Below, piece by piece: positions 32,887 through 44,368 of a stretch of DNA of 64,000 nt; the first letter of the stretch is position 1, and each line of letters begins with the position of its first letter. A model generated the notes under the pieces. That model searched no databases and was not told where the DNA came from. It saw only the letters and a list, made by a program, of their open reading frames with translations. The stretch covers positions 102,220-166,219 of the forward strand of contig JAIVAN010000012.1 of NCBI GenBank assembly GCA_020171895.1. The letters run 5' to 3'. Source of the DNA: Bacillus timonensis (GTDB taxonomy: Bacteria; Bacillota; Bacilli; Bacillales; Bacillaceae_L). A program made the translations under genes and the position numbers.

Positions 32887-33987
32887 TTGAAGCAGAATGT
32901 TGAGCATTTACTAGAACAATTCCCTATTAGCGAATTTCAAAACGATTTGATTCATTGGTTTGAACGTGAACAGCGTGATTTACCTTGGCGAAAAGATAAG
33001 GATCCATATAAGGTGTGGGTATCTGAGATTATGCTTCAACAAACACGTGTTGATACAGTTATCCCTTATTTTAACCGATTTATTAGCAAGTTCCCTACGA
33101 TAGACAGCTTAGCTGATGCAGAGGAAGATGATGTTTTAAAAGCATGGGAAGGATTAGGTTATTATTCTCGTGTACGGAATTTGCAAAGTGCAGTAAAAGA
33201 AGTGAAAGAGAAATATAACGGTATCGTACCTAATTCAGCTTCCGAAATCTCAAAATTAAAGGGAGTTGGACCTTATACAACTGGTGCTATATTAAGCATC
33301 GCATATGGAATACCTGAACCTGCGGTTGATGGGAATGTGATGCGTGTCCTTTCTCGTATTTTGTCTGTGTGGGAAGATATTGCAAAACCTAAAACGAGAC
33401 ATATCTTTGAAGATGTAGTTAGAGTGATCATTTCAAAAGAAAATCCATCTTACTTCAATCAAGCTTTAATGGAGTTAGGCGCATTAATCTGTACACCCAC
33501 CTCTCCTTCCTGCTTATTGTGTCCTGTGCAGGAGCATTGTCGAGCTTTTCGTGAAGGTTGTCAAAATGAGCTGCCAATCAAAAGTAAAAAGAAAGCACCT
33601 AGAGCGATCTCAATGGCTGCTGTTGTGCTTCAGAATAATCAAGGGGAAGTTCTCATCCAAAAGCGTCCAAGCACGGGCTTATTGGCAAATTTATGGGAGT
33701 TTCCAAATGCAGAGGTACATGAGGGTATTTTTTCAGCCAAAGAACAGCTAGCTGAAAAAATACTTTTAGAAGACGGATATGAAGTGAAAATGAAGGAGCA
33801 ATTCAGTACGATTCAGCATATCTTTTCTCATCTCATATGGAATATATCAGTATTCAAAGGTGAAGTATCATCAAATATCGTTTTGAAAGAAAATATGAGG
33901 TTTGTAGACAAGGAAGAAATAAAAATGTTTGCTTTTCCTGTGTCTCACCAAAAGATTTACAAAGACTTTCTAGAGAGTCATACGTAA
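32887..33987 (+). CDS. mutY: A/G-specific adenine glycosylase MutY
   Basis: A 366-residue DNA repair enzyme that removes adenine mispaired with 8-oxoguanine. Residues 1-220 form the HhH-GPD domain: the catalytic Glu in [13 protein letters not shown], the hairpin [12 protein letters not shown] and the catalytic Asp in [13 protein letters not shown]. The 4Fe-4S ligands follow as CX6CX2CX5C ([17 protein letters not shown], near residue 199). The C-terminal NUDIX-like domain recognises 8-oxoG. The start is TTG with GGAGG 8 nt upstream. It corresponds to yfhQ. Repeat copies lie directly upstream. Confidence 0.95.
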   Translation: MKQNVEHLLEQFPISEFQNDLIHWFEREQRDLPWRKDKDPYKVWVSEIMLQQTRVDTVIPYFNRFISKFPTIDSLADAEEDDVLKAWEGLGYYSRVRNLQSAVKEVKEKYNGIVPNSASEISKLKGVGPYTTGAILSIAYGIPEPAVDGNVMRVLSRILSVWEDIAKPKTRHIFEDVVRVIISKENPSYFNQALMELGALICTPTSPSCLLCPVQEHCRAFREGCQNELPIKSKKKAPRAISMAAVVLQNNQGEVLIQKRPSTGLLANLWEFPNAEVHEGIFSAKEQLAEKILLEDGYEVKMKEQFSTIQHIFSHLIWNISVFKGEVSSNIVLKENMRFVDKEEIKMFAFPVSHQKIYKDFLESHT

Positions 33988-34015
33988 AAGCCATACTACG
34001 TTGTATGGCTTTTTC
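33986..34015 (+). terminator. Terminator of mutY
   Basis: AAAAGCCATAC / GTATGGCTTTT with a 6-nt loop and T-run; it overlaps the stop codon. Confidence 0.85.
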
Positions 34016-34071
34016 TGTTGTGAGTAAAGTTATGCTTATCGGGCCTGACCTAGGCGCTTTCCGCATTTCAT

Positions 34072-34296
34072 TTAATCATAAGATATTCTTGTTCCATGTG
34101 TGTAATCGGCTTCGTTTCGGTGGAGGCCACCTCTTGATTCAATTTCTTCAATGATTTCGCGATGGATGGTTTGTCCTTCAACGTTTAGGTAAGGTACCAT
34201 TTGCTGTAATGAATGATGGAAGAAAGCTAGTTCGGTGTCCTTCCAGTCCGTTTTTGGCACCATTGATAGTTCTGTCATATCTCGACCAACATACAT
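34072..34296 (-). CDS. yfhS: Small conserved protein YfhS
   Basis: A 74-residue soluble protein (MYVGRDMTELSMVPKTDWKD at the start; HREIIEEIESRGG later). The pattern and the position between mutY and fabL match YfhS of B. subtilis, reported as sporulation-linked but without known function. An AAGGAGG site precedes the ATG. It is convergent with mutY and divergent from fabL. Confidence 0.8.
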   Translation of the reverse strand: MYVGRDMTELSMVPKTDWKDTELAFFHHSLQQMVPYLNVEGQTIHREIIEEIESRGGLHRNEADYTHGTRISYD

Positions 34297-34337
34297 CTAT
34301 TTTTCCTCCTTGCTCTTACTTCACCATTAGTTTTTGA

Positions 34338-35150
<813 letters not shown>

Positions 35151-35244
35151 TCTCTGTGCAAAAAATATTCATAAAAAATTTTAAAAGTTTGTTGGATAAT
35201 GGGGGTGCCTCTGGGACAAATTAATTGTCGTGGAGGTGATTAAG

Positions 35245-35424
35245 ATGGCAAAACAACCAAACAAAACAGCATCAGGTACAAACATTCAACATGTGAAACA
35301 ACAAAATGCACAATCTGCTGGAGCAGCTGGCCAATACGGAACAGAATTCGCTAGTGAAACAGATGTGCAACATGTGAAAAAATACAACCAACAAGCTGAA
35401 GCAAACAAAAACCAAAACTCTTAA
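35245..35424 (+). CDS. sspE: Gamma-type small acid-soluble spore protein SspE
   Basis: A 59-residue spore storage protein, broken down during germination as an amino-acid source. It is rich in Gln, Asn and Ala and contains two related repeats (TNIQHVKQQNAQ and TDVQHVKKYNQQ) with the GPR protease site region TEFASET between them. GGAGG lies 9 nt before the ATG. This form has two repeats and is shorter than the 84-residue B. subtilis protein. Sigma G control is expected. Confidence 0.93.
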   Translation: MAKQPNKTASGTNIQHVKQQNAQSAGAAGQYGTEFASETDVQHVKKYNQQAEANKNQNS

Positions 35425-35430
35425 TTGAGG

Positions 35431-35471
35431 AAATTGCACTCCCTTCAAACGGTTGGGGGTGCAATTTTTTT
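35431..35471 (+). terminator. Terminator of sspE
   Basis: AAATTGCACTCCC / GGGGGTGCAATTT with T-run. Confidence 0.85.
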
Positions 35472-35628
35472 GTGTTGTAAAATGGTTGGATGCTTTAATT
35501 GAGACGACAAAACTTCTTATAACTCAACATATCTAGTCAAAGGAGAATGAACTTACATAAAGAATGTTTTGTTAGTGAGGGTTAATCAATCTTACCTGCT
35601 AACTTCAATGAGTGAGGGGAGAAACATA

Positions 35629-35883
35629 ATGGAATTTTTTGATAAGCTTGTTGGTGAACAGATGAAGACGATGGATAAGCTGTTGTACATCCATTCTGAA
35701 ATTGAACGATGTCAAAAAATTGAACAGGAGTTAATCGATCTCCAAAATGAAACAGAATTACAAACAATTAAAGACGAAATTAAAAAAATGAAAAAAGAAC
35801 TGCAACATATACAGCAGGTTTTTGAAATGCAAACGGAAGATTTAATTAAAACGTATCAAGAAAAAACGCAACCAATTGCATAA
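35629..35883 (+). CDS. ygaB: YgaB-type coiled-coil protein
   Basis: An 84-residue soluble protein that is almost wholly helical, with heptad-like spacing through IERCQKIEQELIDLQNETEL and KKMKKELQHIQQ, so probably a coiled coil. It matches YgaB in size and position after sspE. The function is unknown. GAGGGGAG lies 8 nt before the ATG; the longer frame upstream has no ribosome site. Confidence 0.8.
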   Translation: MEFFDKLVGEQMKTMDKLLYIHSEIERCQKIEQELIDLQNETELQTIKDEIKKMKKELQHIQQVFEMQTEDLIKTYQEKTQPIA

Positions 35884-35890
35884 AATTTTT

Positions 35891-35921
35891 AGAGTCATCT
35901 GAATTTCAGATGGCTCTTTGT
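35891..35921 (+). terminator. Terminator of ygaB
   Basis: AGAGTCATCTGA / TCAGATGGCTCT with a 3-nt loop and TTGTTTT. Confidence 0.8.
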
Positions 35922-36055
35922 TTTAAAAAGTAGGATTAACCGTTATAATAGTAGAAAATGGGTATAATCTTTGTTGACTAAAAATAGAAACAACAAACAA
36001 CAGGAAGTTGTTCATTAGATAACAAAGCGTCCAATAGTGAAGGTAGGGGAGAAAT

Positions 36056-36586
36056 ATGGGTTTTCCCATGGAAGGAGATTCGGTACAAATACATAGCTAC
36101 AAACATAACGGGCTTATTCATCGTGTCTGGGACGAAACGACAGTACTAAAAGGGACGCAAAGTTTAGTGATTGGTGCGAACGATCGAACGATTGTCACAG
36201 AATCAGATGGCCGAACTTGGATTACAAGGGAACCAGCGATTTGTTATTTTCATGCAAGACATTGGTTCAACATTATTGGGATGATACGAGAGGATGGCGT
36301 TTATTATTATTGCAACATTAGTTCCCCTTTTATATGGGATGATGAAGCAGTTAAATATATCGACTATGATTTAGATATTAAAGTATTTCCAGACATGACA
36401 TTCATTTTATTGGATGAAGATGAATATGAGCGTCACCGTCAGGAAATGAAATATCCTGAAGTCATCGATCGCATTTTAAAAAATAATGTAGACAAGCTAA
36501 TAAGGTGGATTCGCCAAAGAAAAGGGCCTTTTGCACCAGAGTTTATTGATACGTGGTATGAGCGTTACTTAACATACCGACGGTAA
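36056..36586 (+). CDS. ygaC: DUF402 / UPF0374 nucleoside phosphatase-like protein YgaC
   Basis: A 176-residue beta-barrel protein of the DUF402 family. Conserved residues include [20 protein letters not shown] and [13 protein letters not shown], where acidic residues are likely metal ligands. A Staphylococcus relative hydrolyses nucleoside di- and triphosphates, so a similar activity is plausible. An AGGGGAG site precedes the ATG. It lies upstream of the exporter gene ygaD, as in B. subtilis. Confidence 0.88.
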   Translation: MGFPMEGDSVQIHSYKHNGLIHRVWDETTVLKGTQSLVIGANDRTIVTESDGRTWITREPAICYFHARHWFNIIGMIREDGVYYYCNISSPFIWDDEAVKYIDYDLDIKVFPDMTFILLDEDEYERHRQEMKYPEVIDRILKNNVDKLIRWIRQRKGPFAPEFIDTWYERYLTYRR

Positions 36587-36605
36587 TATAAATTATAGTT
36601 ATTGT

Positions 36606-36636
36606 AAAACCTGTTGCAACAATTCAACAGGTTTTA
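36606..36636 (+). terminator. Terminator of ygaC
   Basis: AAAACCTGTTG / CAACAGGTTTT with an 8-nt loop. Confidence 0.75.
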
Positions 36637-36710
36637 TTCATGCATGCAAGTTGGTTAGAGAACAAATAGTAAGAACGTCTATCAGGTGCATGTCGAGAGG
36701 AGCCATGAGT

Positions 36711-38459
36711 GTGGATAGTATAAAGAGATATATGGCTTTTGTGAAACCATATAAACTTCAAATCATTGGGACGATCATTATTGGAATTATTAAATTTGCA
36801 ATTCCGTTATTGATCCCTTTACTACTAGAATATTTAATTGATGAAATTATTAACAATGGTCAGTTAAACCCAGGAGAAAAAGAATCAAAGCTTTTTGTCA
36901 TCATGGGAATTATGTTTTTTATTTTTATTATTCTAAGACCACCAATCGAATACTACCGCCAATATTACGCCCAATGGGTAGGAAGTAAAATATTATATGA
37001 CATTCGAGACACACTGTTTAGTCATTTGCAAAAATTGAGCTTACGATATTATGCAAATACTAGAGCGGGTGAAGTCATTTCTCGTGTGATTAATGATGTG
37101 GAACAAACAAAATCATTTGTGATTACAGGATTAATGAATTTATGGTTGGATGTTTTTACAATTGCATTAGCACTTATCTTCATGTTCACTAGAGATATTT
37201 CTTTAACCATTGTATCGATTTTGTTGTTTCCTCTTTACGGTTTTTCAGTAAAACACTTTTATAGTAAATTACGTCACCTTACGAGAGTGAGGTCACAAGC
37301 ATTGGCAGAAGTACAGGGACATCTGCATGAACGAGTACAAGGTATACCGGTTATACGAAGCTTTGCACTAGAAAACCATGAGCAACGTGAATTTGATAAG
37401 CAAAATTCTAATTTCTTATCAAAAGCGCTTGATCACACGAGTTGGAATGCTAAGACATTTGCTGTCGTTAATACGATAACAGATGTTGCACCTCTACTTG
37501 TGATAGGTTATGCAGCTTATGAAGTCATCAATGGCTCATTAACCTTGGGTACAATGGTTGCCTTCATTGCCTACATTGATCGGCTTTATAACCCTTTAAG
37601 AAGGTTAGTAAATTCATCCACTACCCTTACCCAATCACTAGCATCAATGGATCGTGTATTTGAATTTATGGATGAAAAATACGATATTGAGGATAAAAAA
37701 GATGCAATTCAATGTAAGGATGTAAAGGGGAAAATCACGTTCGATTCGGTGTCATTTTCGTATGAAGAAGAAGAGTCTAGGGTCATAAAAGATCTTTCAC
37801 TCACGGTAAACAAAGGGGAAACAATTGCTTTAGTAGGAATGAGCGGTGGAGGAAAGTCAACCCTTGTCGGATTAATCCCTCGGTTCTTTGATGTAACAGA
37901 AGGTAGAATCTTATTAGATGGAATTGATATAAGAGACTATCAAGTGCAAACGTTACGAGATCAAATAGGTATGGTGCTACAAGATACATTCCTATTTAGT
38001 GATTCTGTCAAATCAAACATTTTAATCGGAAAGCCTAATGCGACAGATCAAGAAGTGATTGAAGCAGCAAAGGCAGCAAATGCGCATGATTTTATCGAGC
38101 AACTACCAAATGGTTATGACACAAAGGTAGGAGAAAGGGGAGTTAAATTATCGGGTGGACAAAAACAACGAATCTCGATTGCGAGAGTATTTCTAAAAAA
38201 TCCACCTCTCCTTATCCTTGATGAAGCTACTTCTTCTTTGGATTTAGAAAGCGAGCATTTAATTCAGGAAGCGCTCGAAAAGCTTGCGAAAGAGCGAACG
38301 ACATTTATTGTGGCACATAGACTATCGACAATTACCCATGCAGATAAAATTGTTTTGCTAGAGCATGGTAAAATTATAGAGACAGGGACTCATTCGCAAT
38401 TGATGGATAAAAAAGGAAGTTATCATAAATTGTTTCAAGTGCAACAGTTAGACAAATAA
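36711..38459 (+). CDS. ygaD: ABC exporter, fused permease and ATPase (YgaD)
   Basis: A 582-residue half-transporter of the MsbA/LmrA exporter type. Residues 1-310 hold six membrane helices. The ATPase part has Walker [11 protein letters not shown]-loop QDTFLFSDS, signature LSGGQKQR, Walker [13 protein letters not shown] and the switch His in IVAHRLST. It probably works as a homodimer exporting lipid, drug or peptide. GTG is preferred as start because AGGAG is 8 nt upstream; an ATG two codons earlier is only 2 nt from that site. The frame extends further upstream through the ygaC terminator and is not coding there. Confidence 0.88.
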   Translation: MDSIKRYMAFVKPYKLQIIGTIIIGIIKFAIPLLIPLLLEYLIDEIINNGQLNPGEKESKLFVIMGIMFFIFIILRPPIEYYRQYYAQWVGSKILYDIRDTLFSHLQKLSLRYYANTRAGEVISRVINDVEQTKSFVITGLMNLWLDVFTIALALIFMFTRDISLTIVSILLFPLYGFSVKHFYSKLRHLTRVRSQALAEVQGHLHERVQGIPVIRSFALENHEQREFDKQNSNFLSKALDHTSWNAKTFAVVNTITDVAPLLVIGYAAYEVINGSLTLGTMVAFIAYIDRLYNPLRRLVNSSTTLTQSLASMDRVFEFMDEKYDIEDKKDAIQCKDVKGKITFDSVSFSYEEEESRVIKDLSLTVNKGETIALVGMSGGGKSTLVGLIPRFFDVTEGRILLDGIDIRDYQVQTLRDQIGMVLQDTFLFSDSVKSNILIGKPNATDQEVIEAAKAANAHDFIEQLPNGYDTKVGERGVKLSGGQKQRISIARVFLKNPPLLILDEATSSLDLESEHLIQEALEKLAKERTTFIVAHRLSTITHADKIVLLEHGKIIETGTHSQLMDKKGSYHKLFQVQQLDK

Positions 38460-38462
38460 TGT

Positions 38463-38500
38463 AAAAAAGACATGGAATTTACTATTTCATGTCTTTTTTT
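38463..38500 (+). terminator. Terminator of ygaD
   Basis: AAAGACATG / CATGTCTTT stem with a 12-nt loop and T-run. Confidence 0.85.
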
Positions 38501-38622
38501 GTTGGAAATTTAATGAATTTTCTTACATTTTTCGGCAGTGTTTTTAATTTTCTCCTGTAATAATAGAGGTTATATAAAAAATATTTTTGAATTAGAAATA
38601 TTTCCATGTAAGGGGTGTGCCA

Positions 38623-39639
38623 GTGAAGAATCCAGTCATCGAAGTAAAAGGTCTTAAAACATCTTTTTTTACAGACGGAGGAGAAATTCCTGCGGTTGAC
38701 TCCATTGATTTTCATATACATGAAGGAGAAATCCTTGGAATTGTTGGAGAATCTGGATGTGGAAAAAGTGTTACGTCACTTTCAATAATGGGATTAATTC
38801 CGAAGCCACCAGGTAAGATTACAGGTGGTGAAATTCTATTTAATGGAGAAAATTTGGTACATGCTAGTGAAAAGAGAATGCGATCCATTAGAGGAAATGA
38901 AATCGCAATGATTTTCCAGGAGCCAATGACTTCTTTAAATCCACTGTTCACGATTGGTTCACAACTGATTGAGGCCATTCGAATACATAATAAAGTGTCA
39001 AAAAGAGAAGCAAGAACAAAAGCGGTTGATATTTTAAAGCTTGTTGGATTACCAAGAGCGGAAGAGTTAATTGATGATTATCCACATCAGTTATCAGGTG
39101 GTATGAGACAAAGAGTGATGATTGCGATGGCGATGGTGTGTGATCCGAAGGTCTTGATTGCGGACGAGCCAACGACGGCATTGGATGTAACCATTCAATC
39201 ACAAATCTTAAAACTAATGAAACAGCTTAATGAAAAAATGAACACAGCAATTATGCTGATTACTCATGATTTAGGAGTAGTTGCAGAAGTTTGTCAGCGC
39301 GTCGTCGTTATGTATGCTGGAAAGATTGTAGAAGAGGGCGATGTCCAAGCGATCTTCAAAAATCCTCAGCATCCATATACCGTCGGATTGATTCGCTCTG
39401 TTCCTGATATGCGTGACAAAAAGGAACGATTATATTCGATTCCGGGAAACGTTCCCAAACCTGGTTCCATAAAAACTGGTTGTCGCTTTGCAGAAAGATG
39501 CGAGCATGCAGTTGATCGTTGTTTTGTTGAAAATCCAGAGCTTTATGCAACGAATGAAACAGGTCATCGTGTGCGCTGCTTTTTGCAAGTAGGAGAGGAG
39601 GGTGCCCATCGTGACAGAACTGTTACTGCAAGTAAATGA
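38623..39639 (+). CDS. Oligopeptide ABC importer, ATPase subunit (OppD/DppD-type)
   Basis: A 338-residue cytoplasmic ATPase that powers peptide uptake. Walker A is GESGCGKS, signature LSGGMRQR, Walker [13 protein letters not shown]. The C-terminal Cys-rich oligo/dipeptide domain ([15 protein letters not shown]) is specific to this importer class and often carries an iron-sulfur cluster. The second GTG was chosen as start: GGGG lies 7 nt upstream of it and overlaps the first GTG. First gene of a five-gene operon; the next ATPase gene overlaps its end by 29 bp. Confidence 0.9.
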   Translation: MKNPVIEVKGLKTSFFTDGGEIPAVDSIDFHIHEGEILGIVGESGCGKSVTSLSIMGLIPKPPGKITGGEILFNGENLVHASEKRMRSIRGNEIAMIFQEPMTSLNPLFTIGSQLIEAIRIHNKVSKREARTKAVDILKLVGLPRAEELIDDYPHQLSGGMRQRVMIAMAMVCDPKVLIADEPTTALDVTIQSQILKLMKQLNEKMNTAIMLITHDLGVVAEVCQRVVVMYAGKIVEEGDVQAIFKNPQHPYTVGLIRSVPDMRDKKERLYSIPGNVPKPGSIKTGCRFAERCEHAVDRCFVENPELYATNETGHRVRCFLQVGEEGAHRDRTVTASK

Positions 39640-40597
39640 TTTAAAGAAACACTTCCCTATATCAGGTGGGGTGTTTGGTAGAACTGTAGGAGAGGTCAAA
39701 GCTGTTGATGGATTATCTTTTTATGTGAAAAAGGGAGAAACCCTCGGAATTGTTGGTGAAAGTGGCTGTGGAAAATCAACAACAGGCAGATTATTACTTC
39801 GTCTGTTAGAGCCTACTGAGGGTAGTGTGATTTTTGAAGATAAAGATGTAACCGAATTATCTAAATCAGATATGCGAAAGCTACGTCGCGAAATGCAAAT
39901 GATTTTCCAAGATCCGTTCGCCTCTTTAAATCCTCGTCATACAGTTGAGAGAATTTTAGAAGAGCCTCTCATAGTACACGGAATTGGTACAAAAGAAGAA
40001 CGGAAAAAAAGAGTACGGGAAATGCTAGAGGTTGTAGGGCTTAGTAGTTATCATGCAAAAAGATATCCCCACCAATTTAGTGGTGGGCAAAGGCAAAGAA
40101 TTGGAATCGCTAGAGCGCTAATGACTAATCCGAAGCTTATAATCGCGGATGAACCTGTTTCTGCTCTTGATGTATCAATTCAATCTCAAGTGTTAAATTT
40201 ACTAGAAGATTTGCAAAAAGAATTTGAACTCACTTACATATTTATTGCGCATGATTTAAGTGTAGTTCGTCATATAAGTGATAGAGTGGGAGTCATGTAT
40301 TTAGGTAGATTAATAGAACTAGCAGACAGTGAAGAGTTGTACAGTAAACCACTTCATCCCTATACGAAGGCACTGCTGCAAGCCGTCCCAGTACCAGATC
40401 CTGATTTTGTAAGAGAAGAAATTGAGATTCATGGTGAGATACCAAGTCCATCAAACCCACCAAAGGGGTGTGCATTCCATACGAGATGCAATGAATGCAT
40501 GGAGATTTGTAAAACAACAAGACCTGACTTCAAAGAAGTAGAGCCTGGTCATTATGTTGCTTGTCATCTATATAACGAAGGTGAGCAACATTTATGA
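39611..40597 (+). CDS. Oligopeptide ABC importer, ATPase subunit (OppF/DppF-type)
   Basis: A 328-residue ATPase that pairs with the preceding subunit. Walker [10 protein letters not shown], signature FSGGQRQR, Walker [14 protein letters not shown]-loop [10 protein letters not shown], then the C-terminal Cys motif [15 protein letters not shown]. The GTG with AGGAGG 9 nt upstream is used rather than an earlier GTG inside the site. It overlaps the upstream gene by 29 bp, a sign of translational coupling. Confidence 0.9.
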   Translation: MTELLLQVNDLKKHFPISGGVFGRTVGEVKAVDGLSFYVKKGETLGIVGESGCGKSTTGRLLLRLLEPTEGSVIFEDKDVTELSKSDMRKLRREMQMIFQDPFASLNPRHTVERILEEPLIVHGIGTKEERKKRVREMLEVVGLSSYHAKRYPHQFSGGQRQRIGIARALMTNPKLIIADEPVSALDVSIQSQVLNLLEDLQKEFELTYIFIAHDLSVVRHISDRVGVMYLGRLIELADSEELYSKPLHPYTKALLQAVPVPDPDFVREEIEIHGEIPSPSNPPKGCAFHTRCNECMEICKTTRPDFKEVEPGHYVACHLYNEGEQHL

Positions 40598-40632
40598 TAA
40601 TAAATACAAAACATAAGGGGGAAACAGAGAGT

Positions 40633-42276
40633 ATGAAGCAAAGAAGTCTTTTTCTAACAGTGATCTTCATGTTACTTCTATCTCTTGTCATTGCAGGGTG
40701 TAGTTCTACTGATAAAACATCTGGCGATGATAAGAAAGAGGATCCGAAAAAAGAGGATGAAGGTACAAAAGATGATGGTGATACACCTGTACAAACTGAA
40801 CTAGTATTCGGTCGTGGAGGAGATTCAACATCACTAGATCCAATTACAACAACTGAAGGTGAAACATTTAAAGTAACTGTCAATATCTTTGAAACATTAT
40901 TAAACTATAACGATGGAGATACGTCTCTTCGTGAAGGTTTAGCAACTAAATGGGAAGCTTCTGAAGATGGATTAGAATACACATTAACACTTCGTGAAGG
41001 TGTAAAATTCCATGATGGAACTGACTTTAATGCAGATGCTGTTGTATTCAACTTTGATCGTTGGATGAACGGTGATTCTGATCAATTCCCATACTATACA
41101 ATGTTTGGTGGTTTTAAAGGTGACGAAGGTCACGTGATCAAGGAAGTAGTGGCAGTCGATGCGAAAACAGTTAAATTTACATTAACGCGTCCACAAGCTC
41201 CTTTCTTAAAGAACTTAGCAATGTCTCCATTCGGTATTGCAAGTCCAGCTGCACTTAAAGAGCATGGCGATAAATTTAGAGAAAATCCAGTTGGAACAGG
41301 TCCATTCAAATTCGTAGAGTGGAAAGTAAATGATAAAATCGTGCTTGAAAAGAACCAAGACTACTGGATGACAGGTTATCCGAAATTAGAAAGAGTTATT
41401 TTTAAAGCAATTCCTGAAAATTCAGCTCGTCTAAACGCATTAATGACAGGTGAAATTGACTTAATGGATGGCGTAAACCCGTCAGATCTAGCTCAAATTG
41501 AAGGTAGCGCTGATCTACAATTATTTAAGCGTCCGTCTATGAACGTTGGTTACGTAGGTTTAACAAATACAAGAAAACCATTTGATAACAAGCTTGTTCG
41601 TCAAGCATTAAACCATGCCGTTGATAAAGAAGCGATCATCGCAGCATTTTATGGTGGTTTAGCTCAACCGGCGAAAAATCCAATGCCTCCTTCATTAGAA
41701 GGCTACAATGATGACATTGAACCATATCCTTATGACTTAAAGAAAGCGAAAGAATTACTAGTTGAAGCTGGCTATCCAGATGGATTTGAAATGGAACTAT
41801 GGGCTATGCCTGTTCCACGTCCATATATGCCAGAGGGTATGAAGGTTGCTGAAGTTCTTCAATCAAGCTTTGCTGAAATTGGCGTAAAAGCAAAAATCGT
41901 AACATATGATTGGGGTACTTACTTAGACAAAACAAGTAAAGGTGAAGCGGATGCATTTTTACTAGGATGGACTGGTGACAATGGAGATCCAGACAACTTC
42001 ATCCATACGTTATTAGATAAAGACAGCATCGGAAGTAACAACTATGCTTACTACAGTAACGATGAGTTACACGACATTTTAATAAAAGCTCAAACAATTA
42101 CTGATCAAGCAGAACGTAATAAATTATACAAAAAAGCTCAAGAAATCGTACATGAAGATGCACCTTGGATTCCTCTTGTTCACTCTACACCGTTGTTAGC
42201 AGGTAAAAAGAACTTAACAGGATTCTTACCACATCCAACTGGTTCTGACATCCTTACAAAGGTTGAGTTTAAATAA
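40633..42276 (+). CDS. Oligopeptide ABC importer, lipoprotein substrate-binding subunit
   Basis: A 547-residue extracytoplasmic solute-binding protein of family 5. A lipoprotein signal peptide ends with LVIAGC, so Cys near residue 22 is lipidated. A Lys/Asp/Glu-rich linker (about 25-50) follows, then the binding domain with GTGPFKFVEWKVNDKIVLEK and the repeated-lobe pattern of DppA/OppA. It delivers di- or oligopeptides, or possibly nickel or heme, to the permeases. Codon use is cleaner (fewer rare codons) than in neighbouring genes, consistent with high expression. A terminator-like hairpin separates it from the permease genes. Confidence 0.92.
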   Translation: MKQRSLFLTVIFMLLLSLVIAGCSSTDKTSGDDKKEDPKKEDEGTKDDGDTPVQTELVFGRGGDSTSLDPITTTEGETFKVTVNIFETLLNYNDGDTSLREGLATKWEASEDGLEYTLTLREGVKFHDGTDFNADAVVFNFDRWMNGDSDQFPYYTMFGGFKGDEGHVIKEVVAVDAKTVKFTLTRPQAPFLKNLAMSPFGIASPAALKEHGDKFRENPVGTGPFKFVEWKVNDKIVLEKNQDYWMTGYPKLERVIFKAIPENSARLNALMTGEIDLMDGVNPSDLAQIEGSADLQLFKRPSMNVGYVGLTNTRKPFDNKLVRQALNHAVDKEAIIAAFYGGLAQPAKNPMPPSLEGYNDDIEPYPYDLKKAKELLVEAGYPDGFEMELWAMPVPRPYMPEGMKVAEVLQSSFAEIGVKAKIVTYDWGTYLDKTSKGEADAFLLGWTGDNGDPDNFIHTLLDKDSIGSNNYAYYSNDELHDILIKAQTITDQAERNKLYKKAQEIVHEDAPWIPLVHSTPLLAGKKNLTGFLPHPTGSDILTKVEFK

Positions 42277-42295
42277 GAGTAATAACGAGTAGTGG

Positions 42296-42326
42296 AAGGG
42301 GAGTATGCTACTCCCTTTCTTTTTTT
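42296..42326 (+). terminator. Internal attenuating terminator of the peptide importer operon
   Basis: AAGGGGAGTA / TACTCCCTTT with a 3-nt loop, then C and seven T, between the binding-protein gene and the permeases. It would let the binding protein be made in excess. Confidence 0.8.
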
Positions 42327-42401
42327 AAATAAAGGAGTTTGGTTTCAAAGATTGTAAACAATGGGCAGAAGGTAATATACATAGCAAATGAGGTGTAAAC
42401 G

Positions 42402-43406
42402 ATGTTTTCGTACACGATGAGACGAATTTTTATGTTAGTGCCAGTTCTTTTTGGGATGACGGTAGTTGTTTTTTCGATTATCCGTGCGATTCCAGGGAAT
42501 CCAGCCCAAATAATATTAGGGCAGAGAGCAACTGAAGAAGCAATTGCTCAATTAACGAAAAAGCTAGGTCTAGATCAACCTTGGTATATTCAGTATTTTG
42601 AGTATGTGAAGGGATTGTTAACAGGTGATCTTGGTGAGTCAATTCGGACAAGTGCTCCAATAAGTGAGGAAATTTGGCCATTTTTAGCAGCAACATTAGA
42701 GTTATCACTTGTCGCAATGATTATTGCTATTATTATAGGAGTAAATGCTGGGATTATTAGTGCTTGGTTCCAAAATTCTTGGTTTGATTATATCGCGATG
42801 GTCGTCGCCTTAATTGGTGTGTCGATGCCAATCTTTTGGTTAGGATTAATGGAACAATGGGCATTTTCAATTAAATTGGGATGGTTACCAACGACTGGTC
42901 GTGAAAACATTCGAAATCCAGTCGAAGCCATTACGCATTTGTATTTACTAGATACGCTAATACAAGGTAGAATGGATCAATTTCAAGAGGTGTTAAAGCA
43001 TTTAATTTTACCAAGTTTAGCCCTTGCAACAATTCCAATGGCGATTATCGCGCGTATTACAAGATCAAGTATGCTAGAAGTGATGCGCTCTGATTTCATT
43101 CGTACTGCAAGAGCGAAAGGGTTAAGAATGTTTTGGGTTGTGTATAAGCATTCGTTAAAAAACGCAGTCATTCCAGTATTAACGATTATTGGTTTACAAA
43201 CAGGTCTATTATTGGGTGGAGCGATTTTAACAGAAACGATTTTCGGTTGGCCTGGAATTGGGCGCTATATCTATGACGCAATCAGCTATCGTGATTATCC
43301 TGTTATTCAATCTGGTATTTTAATAGTAGCAACATTCTTCGTATTTATTAACTTAATCGTCGATTTACTATACGCATTCGTAGATCCTCGAATTAAATAC
43401 AACTAA
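42402..43406 (+). CDS. Oligopeptide ABC importer, permease (DppB/OppB-type)
   Basis: A 334-residue membrane subunit with about six hydrophobic segments. It begins FSYTMRRIFMLVPVLFGMTV and has PGNPAQIILGQRA, both typical of DppB/GsiC permeases, and the EAA coupling loop in FIRTARAKGLRMFWVVYKH. A GAGGTG site precedes the ATG. It and the next gene are separated by 19 nt. Confidence 0.92.
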   Translation: MFSYTMRRIFMLVPVLFGMTVVVFSIIRAIPGNPAQIILGQRATEEAIAQLTKKLGLDQPWYIQYFEYVKGLLTGDLGESIRTSAPISEEIWPFLAATLELSLVAMIIAIIIGVNAGIISAWFQNSWFDYIAMVVALIGVSMPIFWLGLMEQWAFSIKLGWLPTTGRENIRNPVEAITHLYLLDTLIQGRMDQFQEVLKHLILPSLALATIPMAIIARITRSSMLEVMRSDFIRTARAKGLRMFWVVYKHSLKNAVIPVLTIIGLQTGLLLGGAILTETIFGWPGIGRYIYDAISYRDYPVIQSGILIVATFFVFINLIVDLLYAFVDPRIKYN

Positions 43407-43425
43407 TACAGGGAGGGGTGATAAC

Positions 43426-44325
43426 ATGGCTGAGATTGCTCGTAATGAAATGAATGTTCAATTGAACAAAAAGGACGAAGCAGTGATTTCTCCTTGGAAG
43501 GAAGCATGGAGAAGTTTTCGAAAAAATAAACTAGCATTAATAGGAACAGGTATTGTATTCTTTTTTATCGTCATCGCCATTTTTGCTCCACTTATATCTC
43601 CAGCGGGTATGGATGATAAGGAGCTCGTAAATCGTTTACAACCACCATCAAGTAAACATTGGTTTGGAACAGATGATTTTGGTCGTGATATTCTATCAAG
43701 GATTATCTTCGGTGCTCGAATTTCCCTATGGGTTGGATTTTTTGCGGTACTAGGCTCATCCGTCGTAGGAAGTTTGTTAGGTATTATTGCAGGCTATTAT
43801 GGTAGATGGGTAGACACATTAATCAGTCGTATTTTTGATATTATGCTTGCTTTTCCTAGTATTCTATTAGCCATTGCCATCGTTGCAATTTTAGGGCCGT
43901 CCCTACAAAATGCATTGGTAGCCATTGCGATTATCAACATCCCTAACTTTGGTCGCTTAATTCGTTCCAAGGTGTTGAGTGTAAAGGAAGAGGAGTATAT
44001 TACCGCAGCGAAAGCAATTGGAATGGGCGATGTAAGAATTCTATTTCAGCATATTTTACCTAATAGTATGTCTCCAATTATTGTTCAAAGTAGCTTAGCG
44101 ATTGCGACAGCTATTATTGAAGCGGCTGCCCTTGGATTTTTAGGTTTAGGTGCACAGCCACCAAATCCTGAATGGGGGAAAATGCTAGCAGATTCAAAGC
44201 AATATTTAATTCAGGCCCCGTGGACGATGATCTTTCCAGGCTTAGCCATCATGTTAACGGTTCTTGGATTTAACTTAATGGGTGACGGACTTCGAGATGC
44301 GCTTGATCCACGAATGAAGAATTAA
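43426..44325 (+). CDS. Oligopeptide ABC importer, permease (DppC/OppC-type)
   Basis: A 299-residue second membrane subunit. The N-terminal cytoplasmic WKEAWRSFRKNKLALIGTG, then HWFGTDDFGRDILSRIIFGAR, are DppC hallmarks; the EAA loop is YITAAKAIGMGDVRILFQHILPN. GGGAGGGG lies 8 nt before the ATG. It is the last gene of the operon, followed by a strong terminator. Confidence 0.92.
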   Translation: MAEIARNEMNVQLNKKDEAVISPWKEAWRSFRKNKLALIGTGIVFFFIVIAIFAPLISPAGMDDKELVNRLQPPSSKHWFGTDDFGRDILSRIIFGARISLWVGFFAVLGSSVVGSLLGIIAGYYGRWVDTLISRIFDIMLAFPSILLAIAIVAILGPSLQNALVAIAIINIPNFGRLIRSKVLSVKEEEYITAAKAIGMGDVRILFQHILPNSMSPIIVQSSLAIATAIIEAAALGFLGLGAQPPNPEWGKMLADSKQYLIQAPWTMIFPGLAIMLTVLGFNLMGDGLRDALDPRMKN

Positions 44326-44357
44326 AAAAATCAGCTAATCAAATTAGCTGATTTTTT
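44326..44357. terminator. Bidirectional terminator between importer operon and ygaE
   Basis: AATCAGCTAAT / ATTAGCTGATT with a 3-nt loop, A-run before and T-run after, between convergent units. Confidence 0.85.
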
Positions 44358-44368
44358 ATGTGGTTTTA